NCBI RefSeq assembly: GCF_000521215.1
Contig: NZ_KI928916.1
Coordinates: 47,737 to 94,844 of the forward strand
Source of the DNA: Labrenzia sp. DG1229
GTDB lineage: Bacteria; Pseudomonadota; Alphaproteobacteria; Rhizobiales; Stappiaceae
DNA length: 47,108 bases
Reading direction: 5' to 3'
The position numbers and the translations under genes were made by a program. Positions 6,782 through 20,119 of this stretch are shown here, in pieces. Position 1 is the stretch's first letter. Every line of letters begins with the position of its first letter. The notes beneath the pieces are model-generated. The model saw only the letters and a list, made by a program, of their open reading frames with translations, was not told where the DNA came from and searched no databases.

Positions 6782-9213
6782 TGGCGTTCGACGAAACTGT
6801 CGATGACTTTCTTCATCCCGGCCTTTTCGAAATCGACCGTCAGCTTGTTTCCCTCTATGGCCGTGATGGCGCCATATCCGAACTTGATGTGGAACACCCT
6901 TTCTCCGAGTGAATAGGCCGAAGGTGTTTCGCTGACTGACTTTGCGACCAGTTCGCCCTCGATGGTCAACGGGCCCTGACGCTTCATGCGCGCCGACTGA
7001 TACCCGCGTCCGCCTTCCGAAAAGCCGTCGTTCGACTTCTTGGCCCGTTGCGCGCGCTGCCAGCCGGGCGTCGAATAACTGCCACGCTCGAACGGGTCAT
7101 GGGTATCGAACCGCGAGGGACCGTATCCGCCACCGGCATACCCGCCGTAGTTGGACGATGGTTCCGCGATCTCGACATGGTCCGCCGGCAACTCGTCAAG
7201 GAACCTGGAAGGAACCGTGGACTGCCACAGCCCGTGAATTCTCCTGTTGGAGGCGAAATAGAGCTTGGCGCGCCGCTTGGCCCGTGTAATGCCGACATAG
7301 GCAAGGCGGCGTTCTTCTTCGAGGCCCGCCCGGCCACTTTCATCCAGCGACCTTTGGTGAGGAAAGAGCCCCTCTTCCCACCCCGGCAGAAACACCGTAT
7401 CGAATTCCAGACCCTTGGCGGAATGCAACGTCATGATCGAGACGGCATCACTGGCGTCCGCACTGTCCCGGTCCATCACCAGCGAGATATGCTCAAGAAA
7501 ACCCGCCATGGACTCGAATTCTTCCATTGAGCGGATCAGTTCCTTCAGGTTGTCGAGACGCCCCGGAGCCTCGGCCGATCTGTCCAATCGCCACATTTCC
7601 GTATAGCCGCTCTCGTCCAGAATGATCTCGGCCAGTTCGGTATGTTTGAGCTGCTCCAGCTGACGTCGCCAGCGCTCGAAATTGTCGAGCACGGTCTTCA
7701 GAGAATTGCGCGGTTTGGGCTTCAGTTCCTCTGTGTCGATGAGTTGCTGCGCTGCCTGGGTCAGCGGAATCCGCTCCGCTCTTGCCAGGCCATGCACCAG
7801 CTTCAGGGTCGCATCGCCGAGACCACGCTTCGGCGTATTGACGATCCTCTCGAAGGCGAGATCGTCTGCGGGCTGCGCAACACAACGGAAATAGGCAAGC
7901 GCATCGCGTATCTCCATGCGCTCATAAAACCGCGGACCACCGATCACCCGGTAATTGAGGCCAAGCGTGACGAACCGTTCCTCGAATTCACGCATCTGGA
8001 ACGAAGCCCGCACAAGGACAGCCATGCCGTTGAGTGAATGGCCCTTGGCTTGAAGTGCTTCGATCTCGTCGCCGATGGTCCTCGCTTCCTCTTCGGAATC
8101 CCAGACCGACGCGACCGAGACCAGATCGTGGTCCGGTTCCTCAAAATCAGTGAAAAGCGTTTTGCCGAGACGGCCCTCGTTGAAGGAAATCAGATGTGAC
8201 GCTGATGCCAGAATATGGCTGGTCGAGCGATAATTCCGCTCCAGCCTGACCACCGTTGCACCCTTGAAATCGTGCTCGAAGCGCAGGATGTTGTCGACCT
8301 CGGCGCCGCGCCAGCCGTAGATCGACTGGTCGTCATCGCCAACACAGCAGACATTCGGGTTGCCCTGGGCCAGAAGGCGCAGCCACAGATACTGGGCAAT
8401 GTTTGTGTCCTGATATTCATCCACCAGCATGTAGCGGAAGCGGCGCTGGTAGTCCTTGAGAATATCGGGCTGGGTCTTGAAGAGCGTGATCACGTGCAGC
8501 AGCAGGTCACCGAAATCGGCGGCATTGAGGATCGACAGGCGTTCCTGATATTCCTCGTAAAGCCTGCGCCCCTTGCCATTGGCGAATGCGCGCGCTTCGC
8601 CTTCCGGAACCTGGTCCGGTGTCAGCGCCCGGTTTTTCCAGCCGTCCAGGATTCCGGCAAAGGCCTTGGCGGTCCAGCGCTTGTCGTCGAGACCTTCCGC
8701 CTGGATAATCTGTTTGATCAGGCGGATCTGGTCGTCCGTGTCGAGGATGGAAAAACTGGATTTCAGTCCGACAAGTTCCGCATGCCTGCGCAGGATCTTC
8801 ACGCAGATCGAGTGGAAGGTTCCCAGCCACGCCATGCCTTCCACGTTTCCGCCGACAAAGCCCGCGATACGTTCCTTCATCTCACGCGCGGCCTTGTTGG
8901 TGAAGGTCACGGCGAGAATCTCGGACGGACGGGCACGGCCGGTTGCCAGGATATGTGCGATCCGGGTCGTCAGGACACGGGTTTTACCGGTTCCGGCACC
9001 GGCCAGCACAAGAACCGGTCCTTCCGTCGTTTCAACGGCAAGTGCCTGTTCCGGATTCAACCCGTCCAGATAATCCGGGGCCTGCCTGGCTGCCATCGCC
9101 CTTGCCGCGATACCACCTTGCGGGCGCGGCGGCACAGGCGACGTGTCCTGCCGCGCAACGCTCGGCTGAAAGGGATCGTCGAAGGAATCGTCATACCCGC
9201 CCGGGTCTGCCAT
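6778..9213 (-). CDS. uvrD: ATP-dependent DNA helicase UvrD/PcrA
   Basis: Superfamily 1A 3'-5' helicase acting in nucleotide excision and mismatch repair and in clearing RecA filaments. The 811 residues show all helicase motifs: Walker A AGAGTGKT (71-78), motif II VDEYQDTN, motif III GDDDQSIYGWRGA, LERNYRST, TLHSAKGLEFDTVF and EERRLAYVGITRAKRR. The C-terminal Tudor-like tail (GERVFHIKFGYGAITAIEGN, then FEKAGMKKVIDSFVERH) is typical of UvrD/PcrA rather than Rep. The first 45 residues are a disordered extension. The ATG at 9213 has no clear ribosome binding site. The TAG stop lies in the terminal CTAG of the foldback element, so the element's insertion may have set the present C-terminus. A LexA-like box is found about 100 bases upstream. 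Confidence 0.95.
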   Translation of the reverse strand: MADPGGYDDSFDDPFQPSVARQDTSPVPPRPQGGIAARAMAARQAPDYLDGLNPEQALAVETTEGPVLVLAGAGTGKTRVLTTRIAHILATGRARPSEILAVTFTNKAAREMKERIAGFVGGNVEGMAWLGTFHSICVKILRRHAELVGLKSSFSILDTDDQIRLIKQIIQAEGLDDKRWTAKAFAGILDGWKNRALTPDQVPEGEARAFANGKGRRLYEEYQERLSILNAADFGDLLLHVITLFKTQPDILKDYQRRFRYMLVDEYQDTNIAQYLWLRLLAQGNPNVCCVGDDDQSIYGWRGAEVDNILRFEHDFKGATVVRLERNYRSTSHILASASHLISFNEGRLGKTLFTDFEEPDHDLVSVASVWDSEEEARTIGDEIEALQAKGHSLNGMAVLVRASFQMREFEERFVTLGLNYRVIGGPRFYERMEIRDALAYFRCVAQPADDLAFERIVNTPKRGLGDATLKLVHGLARAERIPLTQAAQQLIDTEELKPKPRNSLKTVLDNFERWRRQLEQLKHTELAEIILDESGYTEMWRLDRSAEAPGRLDNLKELIRSMEEFESMAGFLEHISLVMDRDSADASDAVSIMTLHSAKGLEFDTVFLPGWEEGLFPHQRSLDESGRAGLEEERRLAYVGITRAKRRAKLYFASNRRIHGLWQSTVPSRFLDELPADHVEIAEPSSNYGGYAGGGYGPSRFDTHDPFERGSYSTPGWQRAQRAKKSNDGFSEGGRGYQSARMKRQGPLTIEGELVAKSVSETPSAYSLGERVFHIKFGYGAITAIEGNKLTVDFEKAGMKKVIDSFVERH

Positions 9214-9316
9214 GATTTACTGGTCCAGTTGCGTAAGAGCGCTCAAGGTCAGACGGATGTGCCTAAACTTTTCGAGCATCATTCGGCATTCTATTCAATG
9301 CAGGATGTTCGAATGA

Positions 9317-9331
9317 GAACAATATAGCAAC
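9317..9331 (-). promoter_or_regulatory. SOS (LexA)-like box upstream of uvrD
   Basis: On the minus strand this reads GTTGCTATATTGTTC, seven of eight matches to the alphaproteobacterial LexA consensus GTTC-N7-GTTC (the first half ends in G). It lies 104 bases before the uvrD start, in a 337-base gene gap (9214-9550) whose other recognisable content is the terminator at 9464-9502. Confidence 0.45.
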
Positions 9332-9463
9332 AAACTCGCTCTGGCGAGACAGAAAACCAAGATTTCGTGGGGACAAAAAAGCCTGTGAAATCTGCAAACG
9401 ACTTCCCGGAGCAGTCAGTCCGCACTGAACTTCGGCAAACAGGCTTCAGACGTCTTCAGGGGC

Positions 9464-9502
9464 AAAAAAATCCCGGCTTGCCGTTTTGCGGCAAGCCGGG
9501 AT
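9464..9502 (-). terminator. Intrinsic terminator of the chemoreceptor gene
   Basis: A perfect 14-bp stem (9470-9483 with 9489-9502) and a 5-base loop, followed on the minus strand by a run of Ts (9464-9469). It lies about 50 bases after the chemoreceptor stop. Confidence 0.92.
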
Positions 9503-9550
9503 CACAGCGCTTCCATGTTGGGGTGAAGCGGTCAATATTCCGATGAAGCT

Positions 9551-11608
9551 TTATGCAGCCTCTTCGGAACGGACCTCTTCCAGGAAGCGATTGACGGATT
9601 CGGAAAGGTTCGTGGCGACCTCGCCGAGTTGCTCGGCGGACATGCTGAGCGTTTCGGACTTCTGACGTGTCTGGTCAATCGACCCCGAGACACCGGTGAC
9701 ATTGGTTGCAGCCGCAGTGGCCCCGTCAGACGCATACGTGATGCTCTGGGTGATCTCGCTGGTGGCGGCATTCTGCTCGTCCACCGACACCGCGATGGTC
9801 TCGCTGACGGAGCGCACCTCCTCGATTCTCTCGACGATTGACCGGATTGCCGCGACAGACTTCTGCGTGGAAGCCTGAACACCGGAAATCTGGCTTGCGA
9901 TCTCGTCAGTCGCCTTGGCGGTCTGGGTGGAAAGTTCCTTCACCTCAGCTGCAACTACGGCAAAACCCTTGCCCGCTTCGCCGGCCCTTGCAGCCTCGAT
10001 GGTGGCGTTCAACGCCAGCAGATTGGTCTGTTCGGCAATTGCGCGGATGATCTCGACAACTTCACCGATCTTGTCCGCCGTCTCGGCCAGCAGCGAAATG
10101 TCCTTGTCGGCAGAAACAGCCGTTTCAGCTGCAACTGAGGATATTTCGGTGGCGGATGCCGCCTGGCGCGAGATTTCGCCGATCGAAGCGGACAATTCCG
10201 CCGCTGCCGACGCTACCGTCTGCACATTGGCACTTGCTTCTTCGGTTGCTGAATTTGCAGCACTCGCACTTTCGTCCGCGTGCAATGCAATCTGGACCAA
10301 TTCGGAGGCATTTTCGCGAACGCCTTCCGATTCCGAGGAAAGCTGCGCCTGAATGGCGGAAACAGATTCCTCAAAATGATGGATCGCGCTTTCCATCTGC
10401 TCGGAGCGCCTGCGGCGTTGTTCACGTCCCGCCTCGGCTTCCCTTTCCAGCTCTTTCTGACGAGCCAGGTTGTCGCGGAACACTTCGGATGCACGCGCGA
10501 TATCGCCGATTTCATCCGCGCGATCAGTATCGGAAACGGTAACGTCCAGGTCGCCTTCTGCAAGACTTGCGATGGTATCGCGTTGACGGCCCAGCGTACG
10601 GGTAATCGACGCAACCTGGTAGATTACCAATGCAAGGACGACGCCCGTCAAAACCACCGCGAGTATCGTGAGCCAGAGGATCTGGCTATCGAGACCAGCC
10701 GTATCCGCGTCCGCGGCAGCCTCTGCCCGGTGGATCAATTCGTCTGAAAACGCCTTCATAAGGCCGACGCGTTGTTCCGCCATATCAAACCAGGCAGTTC
10801 CCTCAACTCCTTTGGAATCGTTGGATTCCGGCAGATTCTGGATCACGTAGCGCCATTCAAGCGCCTGATCGACGGCCGGCCCCTTGACCATATCCTTCCA
10901 CATCGCCTTGTGCTCGCGCGTAGCCACTGCTGCGAATTCCTTGAGAAAGGCATTTTCGCCACCGTAATGCGTGATCACTTTCTTGTAGAGCGAAAGATCG
11001 AGCTCGCCGGTTTTGTTGAACTGTTTGAGCAGCGCGGCACCGTTGGCTTTCTCCAGTGCAGCGGATTCCATCGCTTCAACAATCGTCAGATAAGGGAGTA
11101 GCTCGGACGTGATTTCCTTTGACGGACTGACTTCGGTGGAAATCCCGACAACGTGGATGAGTTCGTTGATTTCCTTGGAATAGTTTTTGAGAACTTCATC
11201 AACCGACAATTTCTGGGCATCGATCGCTTCGCGAAGCTTACCCGTCTTGTGAACTTCCTCGGCGACATGCTGAAAGTCTTTCAACAGCTCTTTATCATTC
11301 AGGTCGAGCCCTGCCAGGTGTTCGTCAAAAACCTTGAGAACTGCATCAACTTTCGGGCGTTGCGCATCGAGCCGGGTCGCATATTCGGGATCGAAACCCG
11401 ACTTGACAAACTTGACGCTGGTCCCGCGTTCTGCTTGCAGTTCGTAAACGAGGTTGCCGGCATCTTCGGCAATCCTGGTCATTGGTTTCATGTAGGCGTG
11501 GTGAGACCGCTCGACGACCTTTTCAACAACGCTGAGCGTTGCAAAGCCAATCACAGCGAGCATGGGCACTCCCGCAAGCACCGCGATCTGCAGTTTGATC
11601 CGTTTCAT
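9551..11608 (-). CDS. Methyl-accepting chemotaxis protein with NIT-type sensor domain
   Basis: Transmembrane chemoreceptor of 685 residues. Order: TM1 (about 7-29); a large periplasmic helical domain (about 45-300) whose start [19 protein letters not shown] matches the nitrate/nitrite-sensing NIT family; TM2 (about 310-333); HAMP (about 334-387); then the signalling coiled coil. The conserved hairpin tip is intact: [20 protein letters not shown] (526-545) continuing into [15 protein letters not shown]. The C-terminus EEVRSEEAA lacks a CheR/CheB-tethering pentapeptide. A strong site GGAGGGG supports the ATG at 11608. No che genes are adjacent, so it is an orphan receptor feeding a pathway encoded elsewhere. 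The ligand is inferred only from the domain family. Confidence 0.92.
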   Translation of the reverse strand: MKRIKLQIAVLAGVPMLAVIGFATLSVVEKVVERSHHAYMKPMTRIAEDAGNLVYELQAERGTSVKFVKSGFDPEYATRLDAQRPKVDAVLKVFDEHLAGLDLNDKELLKDFQHVAEEVHKTGKLREAIDAQKLSVDEVLKNYSKEINELIHVVGISTEVSPSKEITSELLPYLTIVEAMESAALEKANGAALLKQFNKTGELDLSLYKKVITHYGGENAFLKEFAAVATREHKAMWKDMVKGPAVDQALEWRYVIQNLPESNDSKGVEGTAWFDMAEQRVGLMKAFSDELIHRAEAAADADTAGLDSQILWLTILAVVLTGVVLALVIYQVASITRTLGRQRDTIASLAEGDLDVTVSDTDRADEIGDIARASEVFRDNLARQKELEREAEAGREQRRRRSEQMESAIHHFEESVSAIQAQLSSESEGVRENASELVQIALHADESASAANSATEEASANVQTVASAAAELSASIGEISRQAASATEISSVAAETAVSADKDISLLAETADKIGEVVEIIRAIAEQTNLLALNATIEAARAGEAGKGFAVVAAEVKELSTQTAKATDEIASQISGVQASTQKSVAAIRSIVERIEEVRSVSETIAVSVDEQNAATSEITQSITYASDGATAAATNVTGVSGSIDQTRQKSETLSMSAEQLGEVATNLSESVNRFLEEVRSEEAA

Positions 11609-11696
11609 TTTGGTGTCCCCTCCAGAACAGAGATCTTGACCCCAAACTGCCGCGAACGCCTTACTTGTTACTTAACGTCAGATACAAACTTGACAA

Positions 11697-11725
11697 AATA
11701 CGACGGCCTTTTCACAGAATGTCAA
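11697..11725 (-). promoter_or_regulatory. Candidate promoter of the chemoreceptor gene
   Basis: On the minus strand a consensus -35 TTGACA (11725-11720) is followed after 17-19 bases by CGTATTTT, a weak -10. It lies about 90 bases before the start, in an AT-rich stretch. Confidence 0.4.
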
Positions 11726-12025
11726 ATGAATCAATTTCAGGTGGTATAATTATTTTGAGTAACCTAAGTATTATTGCCTACCCGGCAAATCGCAGGGAGA
11801 AAATCGACCCCGGATGACCCATGGCATCGGGAGGTTTATGGCGCGGCTGACCTAGATTGCAGCCATCTGAAAAAACCCGGCAAAACCGACAAATGACCGT
11901 TTCTTCGCCGAGTGAGAACGCGTGTCGTCTTCACACACCCGGATGCGCTGGTCCTGTCGTGCAGGGCAAAAAATTCAGAATGTTCGCCAAACAGAGACAA
12001 AACCCAGTGATCTTGCCCGTCCTGT
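11726..12025. other. Intergenic region without recognised genes
   Basis: Between the chemoreceptor promoter and the ligA stop. The left part is AT-rich and the right part has ordinary composition. Short reading frames here lack ribosome binding sites and recognisable protein features. I see no clear terminator for ligA. Confidence 0.5.
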
Positions 12026-15871
<3,846 letters not shown>

Positions 15872-15897
15872 GAAGGCGAGCTCCTCGGACTTTGTTG

Positions 15898-15920
15898 CGG
15901 CCCACCATAGCAGTGGGCCG
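15898..15920 (-). promoter_or_regulatory. Hairpin between bamD and recN
   Basis: A perfect 8-bp stem (CGGCCCAC with GTGGGCCG) and 7-base loop, 20 bases after the bamD stop and 26 bases before recN. It has no T run on the minus strand, so it is more likely an mRNA-stabilising or weak attenuating hairpin than a full terminator. Confidence 0.45.
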
Positions 15921-15940
15921 AGTCGTCTTTCCAGAACCCG

Positions 15941-16753
15941 TTAGATACTCCTGAATGCACGGCTAATCCAGCTGCCAGAATCTTCTGAAGGCTGATAGCC
16001 ACCTTTATTCAGAAGCGAATAGGCATCCTTGTACCATTGCGTATCCGGATAGTTGTGACCGAGCACGGCCGCAGCGGTCTGGGATTCGTTGACCACACCG
16101 AGTGCGTAATAGGCTTCCGTCAGACGGAAAAGCGCTTCTTCGACATGGCGGGTGGTCTGAAACTCGACAACGACCGCCCTGAACCGGTTGATGGCGGCAA
16201 CATAGTTGCGTCGCTTCAGATAGTAGCGGCCAACCTGCATTTCCTTGCCGGCAAGCTGGTCTTCAACGATCCGCAGTTTTTCTTCCGCATCCGGTGTATA
16301 TTCGGATTCCGGAAAACGCTGGATAAGTTCGGTAAAGGCCCCTGCAGCCCTGCGGGTAACCGCCTGATCGCGGGTGATATCAGGCATCTGGCGGAAGTAG
16401 CTCTGCCCGGCGAGATAAAGCATATAAGCTGAATCCTCATCGCCGGGATAAAGGGTCACAAACCGTCGCGCAGCCGTAACGGTCTCCGGATACTTGCCGC
16501 GCGAATAATTCAGAAACGCCAGGTTGACGAGCGACTTCTTGGAATATTCCGAGTAAGGATAAAGCTTGTCGATTTCCTCGAATTTCTCGGTCGAATCCCG
16601 AAGTTTGCCCTGCGCGCGCAACGCCAGACCTTCGTTAAAGAGAACTTCCGGCGGCGTATCGTTCAACGCAAGTTCGTCCAGATCTTCCTTTCCGCTACAG
16701 GCGACAAGAAGAATCGGCGCTGCAAGAACAGCCATTCTCAGCAAAGATTTCAC
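15941..16753 (-). CDS. bamD: Outer membrane assembly lipoprotein BamD
   Basis: Essential lipoprotein of the BAM complex that inserts beta-barrel proteins into the outer membrane. A lipoprotein signal ends in ILLVAC-SG, with the acylated Cys at residue 19 if translation starts at the GTG at 16753, preceded by GGGA. A longer reading from ATG 16828 would put the Cys at residue 44, unusually deep, so the GTG is preferred but not certain. Five TPR-like repeats follow, beginning PPEVLFNEGLALRAQGKLRD and FEEIDKLYPYSEYSKKSLVN, as in BamD/ComL. The 270 residues fit the family. It lies between lpxC and recN on the same strand. Confidence 0.9.
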   Translation of the reverse strand: MKSLLRMAVLAAPILLVACSGKEDLDELALNDTPPEVLFNEGLALRAQGKLRDSTEKFEEIDKLYPYSEYSKKSLVNLAFLNYSRGKYPETVTAARRFVTLYPGDEDSAYMLYLAGQSYFRQMPDITRDQAVTRRAAGAFTELIQRFPESEYTPDAEEKLRIVEDQLAGKEMQVGRYYLKRRNYVAAINRFRAVVVEFQTTRHVEEALFRLTEAYYALGVVNESQTAAAVLGHNYPDTQWYKDAYSLLNKGGYQPSEDSGSWISRAFRSI

Positions 16754-16983
16754 CCAATCGGTCCCGCTCAAACCAGAACCAGTTGCAATTCCGTTCACAC
16801 CCATACTCCCGAGCTGTTTCCAGCCCATGCGGCCGCGCAGGTTTTTCGGCCTTATGATTCATTGACAGGAGTGTTTATCGGAATTCCCCTGTCCCCGTCA
16901 CGTCCTCAACGGCCATCTGACGGTTTTTTTGAGCATTTTTATGGCAACATGCCCAAATTGCAGTGAATTCTGAAGAAACAGAC

Positions 16984-17006
16984 TGGCTGCCGCAATAAGG
17001 CAGCCA
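16984..17006 (-). terminator. Hairpin terminator after lpxC
   Basis: A perfect 8-bp stem TGGCTGCC/GGCAGCCA with a 7-base loop, 13 bases after the lpxC stop. The minus strand then reads GTCTGTTTCTTC, a broken T run, so termination may be partial and allow some flow into bamD. Confidence 0.6.
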
Positions 17007-17019
17007 ATTATCAGGAAAT

Positions 17020-17964
17020 TCAGGAAACGTCGGGCCCGAACGCAGCAGCTGCTGCAAGACCACCCTTGCCGACCTGGCCAACCTGCCGGAATGCAGGTGC
17101 CTCAACGATCTCGAAGGCACTCGGGTCTTCGAACAACTTGACCAGAATGGAGTGATTCATCTTGTGACCGCCCTTGTAGGACCGGTACATCCCGAGAAAA
17201 GGCAGTCCTGCCAGCGCAAGATCGCCAACGGCATCCAGAGCCTTGTGACGGGCGAACTCGTCCGGCCAGCGCGTGCCTTCCGGGTTCAGAACCTTGTCAT
17301 CGGCAATCGCCACGGAGTTTTCCAGGGATGATCCAAGAGCAAATCCCATTTTCCAGAGCTGTTCGACGTCCTTGACATTCCCGAACGTCCGGGCGCGGGA
17401 AAGATCGTCACGGAAGACTTCAGGCGTCATCTCGGAAACATATTGCTGCCGGCCAATGACCGGCGTTTCGAAATCGATGGTGATGTCGAATTTGGTTCCC
17501 TCATGCGGGTGCAATTCACACCACGCACCGCCGTTGTCGACGCGAACGCTTTTCTTGATCTTGAGATAGCGACGTCCACGATCAAGCTTCTTCAGTCCAA
17601 CCTGTTCGATAATCTCGACAAACACGGAACTGCTGCCGTCCATGATCGGCATTTCCGGACCGTCGATTTCAACGATGACATTATCGATACCCATACCGAA
17701 GAGCGCGGCCATGAGGTGTTCGACGGTCGCAATCCCGTCTTTTGTCGGATCGCCGAGAACCGTGCAGAGCGCTGTCGCGGAAACCTTGTCCCAGAGAGCG
17801 GGAACTTCTGCGGCGCTGTCCTGGTCGGTGCGCATGAAAACGATACCGACACCGGCATCGGCAGGAACAAGTGTAATCGACGCTGGTTTGCCCGAATGAA
17901 CGCCGATTCCGGTCAGGGTTACCTGCTCGGCAAGCGTCGTTTGTCGGTCAACATGTGTGGTCAT
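17020..17964 (-). CDS. lpxC: UDP-3-O-acyl-N-acetylglucosamine deacetylase LpxC
   Basis: Zinc amidase that catalyses the committed step of lipid A synthesis. Over 314 residues the zinc ligands are visible: H83 in VEHLMAALFG, and H240 and D244 in FARHKALDAVGD; the catalytic His is H267 in GGHKMNHS. The N-terminus TTLAEQVTLTGIGVHSG is canonical. The ATG at 17964 has AAGGG about 10 bases upstream and gives the family's usual start; a longer frame to 18021 adds an atypical leader. It follows ftsZ, as in many alphaproteobacteria, with a 200-base gap that can hold its own promoter. Confidence 0.95.
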   Translation of the reverse strand: MTTHVDRQTTLAEQVTLTGIGVHSGKPASITLVPADAGVGIVFMRTDQDSAAEVPALWDKVSATALCTVLGDPTKDGIATVEHLMAALFGMGIDNVIVEIDGPEMPIMDGSSSVFVEIIEQVGLKKLDRGRRYLKIKKSVRVDNGGAWCELHPHEGTKFDITIDFETPVIGRQQYVSEMTPEVFRDDLSRARTFGNVKDVEQLWKMGFALGSSLENSVAIADDKVLNPEGTRWPDEFARHKALDAVGDLALAGLPFLGMYRSYKGGHKMNHSILVKLFEDPSAFEIVEAPAFRQVGQVGKGGLAAAAAFGPDVS

Positions 17965-18160
17965 TAAACCCAGCCCTTCCGATTTGCGACCGCAAAGCCC
18001 AAAATTTGCCCCAATGCTCATACGGACTTTTAACGATCACGAGTTGGCCGCGAAGATAGTCGCGTTCCCCTGTAGAGCGAAATAAAGCTTTATTACGGTT
18101 TGTAACGATTCACAGGCAGACAAAACATTGAATTAAAAGAGGAATTTCTTCCGTTACGGA

Positions 18161-18190
18161 AGCAGCCCGAAACATACGCTCCGGGCTGCT
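18161..18190 (-). terminator. Possible terminator or processing hairpin after ftsZ
   Basis: A 9-bp stem AGCAGCCCG/CGGGCTGCT with a 12-base loop, 29 bases after the ftsZ stop. A second small palindrome, CTTCCGT-T-ACGGAAG, overlaps its left edge. No T run follows on the minus strand, so termination is uncertain. Confidence 0.4.
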
Positions 18191-18219
18191 GCGATCAGGG
18201 AAGAAGATCGCGAAACGAA

Positions 18220-20004
18220 TCAGTTGGCCTGGCGGCGAAGGAACGCCGGAATTTCCAATTGATCGTCATCTGCGACACTGACCGGCTTGGGCGCAGCACG
18301 GCCTGTCTCGTCCAGTTGACCTGCCGCACCCGCAGAAGATGCCCGTGCCTGCGGAGCCCGTGGGACGGGAACCGGAGCGGGCTGCATCTGCGGAACCTTG
18401 CGGGCAACAGGTGCGTTTGTCTCGACCTCCTGGTCTTCCTCGTCTTCCCGGCGACCCAGTCCGCTTGCGAGACGTCGCAGCAGACCCATTGGCCGGCGGT
18501 CCTCGTCACCGTATTCCTCAACATCGTCATGCACCGGCGCAGAAGTTGCCGGTTCCGCTGGCTGCTGAGCAGCCGGCTGTTGCTGTGACGGAGTTGCAGG
18601 GGTCTGCTGCGCGCGCATTTCACGCTGTGCGATTGGCGGGAAATCCTCAACGCGCGGCATGCGTGGTGCCGGGCTGTGCTCCTCGGCAACGGGCGGAATG
18701 TACGGCTGACTGACAGGTTTCTCGTCCAGGGCAGGAGCCGGTGTATCCTCTTCCAGATCAATCATCTGGGACTTTGCCGCCATGGAAGCGCTCACCGGCT
18801 TGACCCGCTTGATTTCGACGTCAGGGTCGCTGGCAACCGCAACAGCTGCCGGTTCCGGGATCGCAAGCTCTTTTTCGAGCTTTGCAACCGCTTGCGCAGC
18901 AGCGTTCGCGGCACCGGTCTTTGCAGCCGCAGTCGCAACCTTGGCTGTTGCGATATCCGGTGTGCTTGCCAAAGCCGGAGCATGAGAATTCAAGGTCTGT
19001 GCTGCCGCTGACTGAAACGGAACGGCGTCGAGGCCTTCCTCCTTGTCAATCCCCGTTGCCACGACGGAAACCCTGATGATGCCATCAAGTGTCTCGTCAA
19101 AGGTCGCACCAAGAATGATGTTGGCATCCGAATCCACTTCTTCGCGGATCCGCGTGGCTGCTTCATCCACTTCGAACAGCGTCAGGTCGTTGCCGCCGGT
19201 GATGGAGATCAGCAGACCCTTCGCACCCTTCATGGAGGACTCGTCCAGAAGAGGGTTCGCGATAGCCGCTTCGGCTGCCTGCTGCGCGCGCTTTTCGCCG
19301 CTGGCCTCACCCGTGCCCATCATCGCCTTGCCCATGCTGCGCATGACAGAACGAACATCGGCGAAGTCGAGGTTGATGAGACCTTCCTTGACCATCAGGT
19401 CGGTGATGCAGGCAACACCGGAATAGAGTACCTGGTCGGCCATGGCGAACGCATCGGCAAATGTCGTCTGTGCGTTGGCGATCCGGAACAGGTTCTGGTT
19501 TGGAATGACAATCAGCGTGTCGACGTTCCGCTGCAGTTCGTCGATGCCGGAATCGGCAATGCGCATGCGTCGCGCACCTTCGAACTGGAACGGCTTGGTG
19601 ACAACACCAACCGTCAGGATGCCCTGCTCACGCGCTGCACGGGCAATGACCGGGGCTGCGCCAGTTCCGGTCCCACCGCCCATACCGGCGGTAATGAACA
19701 CCATGTGCGATCCGGACAGGTGATCGTTGATCTCGTCGATCACTTCCTCAGCCGCGGCAGAGCCGACTTCCGGCTGGGAGCCTGCACCAAGTCCCTCCGT
19801 GACCGCAACGCCCATCTGGACGAGCCGGTCGGAATGGTTCATGGCCAGTGCCTGGGCATCCGTATTGGCGCAAACAAAGTCGCACCCCTGGAGACCTGCT
19901 GTGATCATGTTATTGACGGCGTTTCCGCCCGCACCGCCGACGCCGAAGACCGTAATGCGCGGTTTCAGCTCCTGAATGTCGGGCATCTTCAGGTTTATGG
20001 TCAT
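18220..20004 (-). CDS. ftsZ: Cell division GTPase FtsZ
   Basis: Tubulin-like GTPase that forms the Z ring at midcell. The 594 residues start with [20 protein letters not shown], the usual Rhizobiales N-terminus; the GTP signature GGGTGTG is at 109-115 and the T7 catalytic loop NLDFAD at 211-216. A long Ala/Pro/Gln-rich linker (about 320-570) ends in [16 protein letters not shown], the C-terminal peptide that docks FtsA and other partners. The ATG at 20004 is supported by GAGGA directly upstream. The frame stays open for 49 more codons to 20151 through a very acidic stretch with its own ATG at 20115; this is probably the ftsA-ftsZ spacer. Confidence 0.96.
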   Translation of the reverse strand: MTINLKMPDIQELKPRITVFGVGGAGGNAVNNMITAGLQGCDFVCANTDAQALAMNHSDRLVQMGVAVTEGLGAGSQPEVGSAAAEEVIDEINDHLSGSHMVFITAGMGGGTGTGAAPVIARAAREQGILTVGVVTKPFQFEGARRMRIADSGIDELQRNVDTLIVIPNQNLFRIANAQTTFADAFAMADQVLYSGVACITDLMVKEGLINLDFADVRSVMRSMGKAMMGTGEASGEKRAQQAAEAAIANPLLDESSMKGAKGLLISITGGNDLTLFEVDEAATRIREEVDSDANIILGATFDETLDGIIRVSVVATGIDKEEGLDAVPFQSAAAQTLNSHAPALASTPDIATAKVATAAAKTGAANAAAQAVAKLEKELAIPEPAAVAVASDPDVEIKRVKPVSASMAAKSQMIDLEEDTPAPALDEKPVSQPYIPPVAEEHSPAPRMPRVEDFPPIAQREMRAQQTPATPSQQQPAAQQPAEPATSAPVHDDVEEYGDEDRRPMGLLRRLASGLGRREDEEDQEVETNAPVARKVPQMQPAPVPVPRAPQARASSAGAAGQLDETGRAAPKPVSVADDDQLEIPAFLRRQAN

Positions 20005-20119
20005 ATTATCCTCGCGACCCACTGGCTCCCCCGATACGGGAGACTCCTCTTCTTCCCTAACTTCAACTGCCACACCTGGCAGCTCGATTTCCTGGCTGTC
20101 GTCTTCTTGGCTCATGTCG

